DNA from: Lineolata rhizophorae
Taxonomy: Eukaryota > Ascomycota > Dothideomycetes > Lineolatales > Lineolataceae
Direction of reading: 5' to 3'
Assembly: GCA_010093515.1 (NCBI GenBank)
Contig: MU001675.1
Location: forward strand, 1,255,031-1,319,030
DNA length: 64,000 bases
Under the pieces are notes generated by a model. That model was given only the letters and a program-made list of their open reading frames with translations, made no database searches and was not told the origin of the DNA. Both the position numbers and the translations under genes were made by a program. Below, one piece after another: positions 59,118-64,000 of this stretch (the stretch's first letter is position 1; each line of letters opens with the position of its first letter).

Positions 59118-59549
59118 TTAGGCAGACTCCTCGTTGACGTAGGGCTTGACGCCCCCACCGGGCGTGCTCTCCACGGGGTCGGTATCACCACGCTTCCTCT
59201 TGCCCGCCGCCTCGTTAACATACGGCTTGACGCCGCCGCCAGCAGTGCTCTCGACGGGATCCGTATCGCCGCGCTTGGCCTTCCTCTTACCCGCCGCTTC
59301 GTTGACGTACGGCTTGACACCGCCGCCGACCGTGCTCTCGACGGGGTCGGTGTCGCCACGCTTGGCCTTCTTCTTGCCGGCCGCTTCGTTGACGTACGGC
59401 TTGACGCCGCCACCGACGGTGGACTCAACGGGGTCGGTGTCGCCGCGCTTGCCCGGCATGTGCACGGCCGGGAAGCCGCGGTCGGCGAGCTCGTTGACAT
59501 AGGGCGCGACGCCGCCGTTGGCGGTGGACTCGACGGGGTCGGTATCACC
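59118..59549. repeat. In-frame coding tandem repeat of the peptide precursor
   Basis: Five units starting (minus strand) at 59549, 59444, 59357, 59270 and 59189, spaced 105, 87, 87 and 81 bp. Units 2-4 are nearly identical at DNA level, with changes mostly synonymous or in the spacer. Confidence 0.92.
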
Positions 59550-59682
59550 GCGGGCGTGGAGGGCTGAGATGTGATGTTAGTGGAAGCGCGCTCGGATGGA
59601 CACGGTGAGGGAGAGACGCACCGGGCGCCGCAGAAGCGAACGCGAGGATGGAAAGAATGGCGGCAATGGAGACAGGCTTCAT
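59118..59682 (-). CDS. Secreted tandem-repeat peptide precursor with Kex2 sites (KEP-like)
   Basis: Two exons on the minus strand: 59682-59622 and 59563-59118 (168 aa), joined APG^gtgcgt..ctcag^. Residues 1-18 (MKPVSIAAILSILAFASA) form a clear signal peptide. After a short APALHAR spacer come five copies of GDTDPVEST-x-GGGVxPYVNE. Copy 1 is divergent and longer (continuing ELADRGFPAVHMPGKR). Copies 2-4 end EAAG followed by KKKAKR, KRKAKR and KRKR; copy 5 ends NEESA at the stop. The KR before each of copies 2-5 is a classic Kex2 site, so processing would release several near-identical peptides of about 20-23 residues. There is no Cys or Trp, so it is not an alpha-pheromone; the Tyr in PYVNE leaves a dikaritin-type RiPP possible, but no DUF3328 oxidase is in the window. 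I do not recognise the peptide. Confidence 0.85.
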
Positions 59683-61680
59683 CTTGGCTTTATTGTCGGG
59701 TTGAGGTTCGGCGTCTTGACTTTTTGCTGATGTTTCTAGGGAGTGAAAAAACGGTCGGCCGGCGACAAACGGGCAACTGGAATTCGAAATAAAAGAAGGG
59801 AGTGTGATGGTAGTGTGAAGTCAAGAAGAAGTAAAGCACACAGCACCCGGCTTGTCGAAAGCAAAGCAGCAGCAGAGAACGAAGTGAATGGTAAGAAAGG
59901 GTAGAAAAGAAGGGTAAAGTCCAGGCGCGAGCGAGGGAGGTCATGCTAAGGCATTTGTAGTGCGCCAAGGCTGGTTGTTGTCCTGCATGGAGATCCACAC
60001 GCATCGTGAGACGAGGATGAAACTACTGAAGCGGGTCCGGAGATCCCCCCGGTTTGAGCCGCATTTCCAAGAAGCAGAACTCTACGACCTTGAGTCAGCA
60101 AACAGAAGCCAAGAAGAAACTCAGTCGGGTTACGATGAGATGGTCAATTGCATGTATGTCGAATCTACGTCTTGAATTCCAAAGCAAATGGGTTGTGGTA
60201 GTATATCAACATCAGATGTTGAAGTCAAAGTAGAGGTGCGTCGAAGACTAGACTCGAGACGATACGAAAGAGGCTTAAAATAAGGACGGTCGGGGTATAG
60301 CGCCAACTCCTTGTAGCAGAATGTTGTGGGCCGCGCGTCCAGGCCCTCCGGCGTAGGGCTCTCAAAGCACGGGAACCGGGGAGGACGCCAAGAAGGGGGT
60401 GGAAGTGATGCGAAACCGGGCTCAAACTTTGCCGAGACGTCTGGAACGCTTCCTCACACTGCCAGGCTCCCAGGCCAAGAAAGCTGGCCGCGCCTCGTGA
60501 AGGGGCCAATCGGAGCACGTCTCGTTACGTGATGGGAACAGAGTCGAATGCGGAAGTCTCACTCTGGGAGCGGATTTCGAGTTCCACCTTGGAGCTCCGC
60601 CGCGACCGATGACACGGGGCTGGAGATGGGTCCCAGCACGTGAGGCTTGCGGCCAAGGCTATATCACGTGCCGAATTGCACGTGACCCAAAGCGTTCTTC
60701 CCGTCACGTGCGCCAAATGTTAATCTTATCGCCTTTGCGCCGTGCAACCGCGGCGCCGCCCAGAAGACGGTCAGGCGCATCCGTCACCGGCCAGGGTCCG
60801 GTTCGCTGGCCGGACAGCTCGCCGTGCGTCCCCCGGCCAGCCCCCAACGCCCGCGTCCGACAACCTCCGCGAAAGCCGCCGACAAACCGCCCGGGAACGA
60901 GGACGTCAACGACGCCTTGGGCCCAAGGTCTCGCCCCCGCCCCGAGCCTTCTCGAGCGCCCGACTCCGCCCAAGATTCAACCGTGGGCACCTCGCGCCCG
61001 TTCCCCTCTGGAACGCGGAGCGCCGGTGGCAGGCACCTAGATCCCATTTTAACAGCCGAACTTGACTAGCCTACACGTTGCACGCACAGCCTCCACGCTC
61101 CGGCCCCGGTGTTGGCTTGGAGTTGCATTTCAAATCCGTGCAACGCCGGCCCCGGCTCCAGTTTTGCGCGCTCGCTCTCAAGCTCTTCACTTCTGCTTTC
61201 CTTGCCGCGTTGTTCTGCAGCTACACGGCGGAATTTCTGGGCCAGCAAGCTGGCACGTCTCTCGTGTGAAAGTCCCGTCTGTCGTTTGTCTGGGCCACGT
61301 AGCTGTTGGCCGGTTTCTTGTCTCGCCTGTGGCCGCTTGTTGGGCGTCGAACCTTAAAAAAGAGACGTACAACACGTGGACCCAGCCTTTCCGCGTAGCT
61401 GCCTACCTACCTACCTCGGCACCCAGCCTCTACTTATCTCTGGGTCCCGCGGGGTTTAAACTACATAAACGCCGCGCGGCCGCTCTTCTTCGGGAACCTT
61501 TAGTAGATAGCTGTTTTGCTCTTTTGGTTGCCAAATCCCTAGGTTGCGCCCAAACAAACAAACTGGCCAGGCCAACATCTGCCCAAACCGCGCTGCTCTA
61601 CCAACACGACCAGCGGGTCTCTTAACCCCTTCCCGCCAAACCTCGGAGCGCGAATTCGCCAGGCCGCACCCGCAGCTACC
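59683..61680. promoter_or_regulatory. Divergent intergenic region, repeat-peptide precursor / AMMECR1
   Basis: About 2 kb between divergent start codons; GC-rich from 60.3 kb on. It contains the cluster of four CACGTG boxes at 60637-60710 and another CACGTG near 61374, with CTACCTACCTAC at 61404. No additional gene is supported. Confidence 0.45.
60637..60710. promoter_or_regulatory. Cluster of four CACGTG E-boxes
   Basis: CACGTG occurs at 60637, 60665, 60679 and 60705. The cluster lies about 955 bp upstream of the peptide precursor and about 970 bp upstream of AMMECR1. CACGTG is bound by bHLH regulators (Cbf1/CPF1 and SREBP-like families); which one acts here is unknown. Confidence 0.55.
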
Positions 61681-63105
61681 ATGGCCACGCAGGCGCATTG
61701 CGCGTATTGCTTCGAGACGCTGGCCTCCAGCCTCGAGAAGCGCCCCGCGCTCTCCCTGCGCGAGATCGAGGACCTCTGGGAACAATACAACGGCCCGAGC
61801 ACGGACTCGGATTCCGCGCCGGAGCTCGGGCTCGGCGGCGTCACCGCCGACGAAGACGACGACGAGGACGACGAGGACCCCATCCTCGAGGACGATGCCG
61901 TCGCCGACGCAGATGCCGACGACGATGACGACGACGACATGCCCGACGCCGATGCGGACGCGGACACCGCCGCCGCCGCCGCCGCAACCACGACTGACCA
62001 CCGCAGCCGCCCCGCGGCCATAAGCCGGCTGCTGGCCCCGCCAGGCGCCGCCTCGTCGTCGCGGGCGTCCAGCTCCTCGGCGGGCGGCGGCCGCGGCTCC
62101 GCGACGCCGCCGTCGTCCTCGGCCGCCGGCTCCAAGTCGTCCAGCCGCTCGTCGCTCTTCTCGTTCTCGCGGCCGTCGTCGTCGTCAACCACGCCGGCGT
62201 CGTCGGCCGTCGCCACCGAGACCGGGAGCAGCGGCAGCGGCGACGGTGGAAGCGGCGGTGCCGCCGCCGGCTCCAAGAAGCGGAAGCATGCGCTGGCGTC
62301 GGTGATGGCGGCGGCGCGGGCGGGTGCGGGCGTGGGTGGGGGGTCGGCGGCCAAGGCGCTCAGGATGGCGGGCAGGCGAGGTGTTGCGGGGACTAGGGCT
62401 GGTGCTGGTGCGGAGGGCGCGGCCGGCGAGCATCCGTTGTTTGTCACGTGGAATACGGTCAGTGCGAGGACGGGGAATAAGAGTTTGCGGGGTTGCATCG
62501 GGACGTTTGAGCCGCACGAGCTAGAGCATGGGTTGAGGAGTTATGCGTTGACTTCGTAAGTTCTTTGGTTTTACTGATTGTGGGTCGTTGCTGCACGTGA
62601 CTTCGTGGCTTGAGGGGCGCGGGGTGCGAAGTTGTTGCAATTGTTGTCTTGCTATTCGAGAATTCGGAGGTTTCTGTGCGATGGCGCGAGCCCGAACTGA
62701 CCTCGAGCCCGCAGTGCCTTCGACGACACCCGCTTCAGTCCCATCGGCATCCGCGAGCTGCCCAGTCTCGAGTGCGGCGTCACGCTGCTGACGGACTTCA
62801 GGCCCATCGCGGACCCGCTGGGCTGGACGCTCGGCGAGCACGGCCTGCGCATCAACTTCACGTACCACGGCCGTCGGTACGGGTCCACGTACTTGCCGGA
62901 CGTGGCCAAGGAGCAGGGCTGGACTAAGGAGGAGACTATGGTCAGCTTGATGCGCAAGGCGGGCTGGTCGGGTCGTAGGGACGAGTGGAGGAGGGTCGGC
63001 GACCTCAGCGTCATTACGTACAAGGGGAAGAGAGCCGATCTGGATTATCTAGAGTGGAGGGAGTGGAGGGATTGGGTGGACAAGGGGGCTAAGGTGGGTG
63101 AGTAG
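61681..63105 (+). CDS. AMMECR1 domain protein
   Basis: Two exons: 61681-62555 and 62715-63105 (421 aa). The first ATG (MATQAHCAYCFETLASSLE) starts the conserved N-terminal end of the fold. A long acidic Asp/Glu and Ser/Ala/Gly insertion (about residues 45-245, including DDDDDDDMPDADADADT) splits it. The domain then resumes with HPLFVTWNTV, LRGCIGTFEPHELEHGL (the family's invariant LRGCIG at about 267), FDDTRFSPIGIRELPSLEC, VTLLTDFRPIADPLGW, GLRINFTYHGRRYGSTYLPD and VAKEQGWTKEETMVSLMRKA. The ending is EWRDWVDKGAKVGE. The intron falls inside the fold and closes exactly (ALTS-AFDDTRF). AMMECR1 proteins are near-universal, but their activity is not settled. The large insertion is the unusual part. 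Confidence 0.93.
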
Positions 63106-64000
63106 GAGATAACTAGGGCCCAGTCCTTGGCTAGTTTTCTTTTGAATGCGCGGGCGACCGGCTTTAGACGGTGGTGGCTTCTGTATGTGCGAACACATCA
63201 TTCAGGTAAGATGGGGCCTTTGTAGACGAGGTTTGCTCTCTAGATTTAGGTTTGGGTTGGTTGAATAACATCGGGGTCGGAGGCCTGCGACATTCTCGGG
63301 GATTTGGATTCGATTCGGACGGCTCACTAGAGAGGATTCTTTCATTTTAGTACGGGTGGCAGGGCATTAGGACACGGGATGGATTAGTCTCCGTGATGTT
63401 CGAACGGCCGGGTAAACGGGAGCGTTAGTTTTGGGATGAAGATATGGAGCAGGAGCCTGGTTCTGTGAGCTCGGAGTTTGAACCTGGGAAAACGCTTGAA
63501 GCCGGAGTTAGGGATCTCGTAATTGCCGCGCGTGTAGGATCAAGGGCTTGGAATGAGGCAAGGTAGTTGGACCTACCATTTCCTTTGCTACGTCATCTAG
63601 TCTGCGCTACGTATGCTGCTCGGTTGGGACTTTGCGGTCCCTCATTCAATAGACTATCTTTCCAGTATGACTGTTGACTGCTAGTTCACAGGTTGAATTT
63701 TGATCGCCGGTGTTTTTGCCATTTATGTTGGTATTATATCTGATCACATAAGGGTGCAAGTTGAGTTTGGCCTTGGTAACATGCAGTCCGCATCGGTGTA
63801 GGTTTTTGGGCAAGGCTGGCGGTGATAGTAGTGGCCGATAGATGCGCCTAGAAAGAACTGCAAAAGTGAGGCTGCTACGTCTAGTTACACCATATAAACT
63901 TCTGAACTCAACTGATTATCTAATTATCCTGCTGTAGCTGCTGCAAGTTAACATACGCTGAAGAGTCATGGAGGCTAGGTTCACATTGATATTTCTTTGT
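63106..64000. other. Flank downstream of AMMECR1
   Basis: No gene is seen. The first bases after the stop are UTR-like, and the remainder is mixed AT-rich sequence up to the window edge. Confidence 0.4.

Noticed and set aside
59118-59682. Repeat precursor as an alpha-pheromone gene
   Set aside because: The repeated peptide has no Cys or Trp and none of the usual pheromone core; only the Kex2-repeat architecture is shared.

Overview
The window is nuclear DNA of a filamentous ascomycete (Pezizomycotina, most likely Sordariomycetes). The evidence is short introns (54-194 bp) with GTRNGT donors, GC-rich genes separated by AT-rich gene-poor stretches, fungal-specific families (FunK1 kinase, AcrB, fungal BTB), and several recognisable conserved fungal proteins. 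Species cannot be fixed from sequence alone. Nineteen protein-coding genes and one clear pseudogene could be supported; exon joins were worked out by hand from splice consensus, frame closure and family conservation. No tRNA, rRNA, CRISPR or intact transposon was seen. An assembly gap (10 N) sits at the end of a 120-base G run at 35.6-35.7 kb.

Layout. 0.2-2.6 kb: FunK1 kinase (-). 4.0-5.7 kb: CSR1-like CRAL-TRIO protein (+). 7.0-8.8 kb: Spt10-like acetyltransferase with an integrase-type zinc finger (-). 9.4-10.8 kb: first amidoligase-family gene (-). 12.9-13.9 kb: dual-specificity phosphatase (+). 15.5-17.5 kb: prenylcysteine oxidase (-). 18.7-19.65 kb: decayed subtilisin-like protease. 20.8-24.9 kb: AcrB, a membrane/coiled-coil protein of the ubiquitin network (-). 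27.9-30.7 kb: divergent pair, a thioesterase-like gene (-) and an ETFRF1/LYRM5-type LYR protein (+), both with microexons. 31.1-32.8 kb: methyltransferase (-). 37.7-40.4 kb: CCR4 deadenylase (+). 42.5-44.0 kb: Sec14 (+). 45.8-47.1 kb: second amidoligase-family gene (+). 51.6-52.1 kb: small protein with an internal Trp-rich duplication (+). 52.5-53.5 kb: BTB protein (-). 54.8-56.4 kb: triple-KH protein of the Rnc1/PBP2 type (-). 57.8-58.5 kb: ABM-like dimeric barrel protein (+). 59.1-59.7 kb: secreted tandem-repeat peptide precursor with Kex2 sites (-). 61.7-63.1 kb: AMMECR1 protein (+).

Most genes are housekeeping: mRNA decay and RNA binding (CCR4, KH protein), lipid transfer (Sec14, CSR1-like), protein turnover (AcrB), prenyl-protein catabolism and mitochondrial flavoprotein/acyl metabolism (the thioesterase/ETFRF1 pair). 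The accessory character is concentrated at 0-20 kb and 44-52 kb, where FunK1, two amidoligase relatives, the protease pseudogene and the Trp-repeat protein lie among AT-rich, probably decayed sequence.

The most interesting item is the 168-residue secreted precursor at 59.1-59.7 kb. It has a signal peptide followed by five copies of a GDTDPVEST..GGVxPYVNE peptide, separated mostly by Lys/Arg-rich cleavage sites. This is the architecture of Kex2-processed signalling peptides or of fungal ribosomal peptide (dikaritin-like) precursors, but the peptide has neither the Cys nor the Trp of alpha-pheromones and no tailoring enzyme is present nearby. Four CACGTG boxes lie within 74 bp of the intergenic region it shares with AMMECR1.
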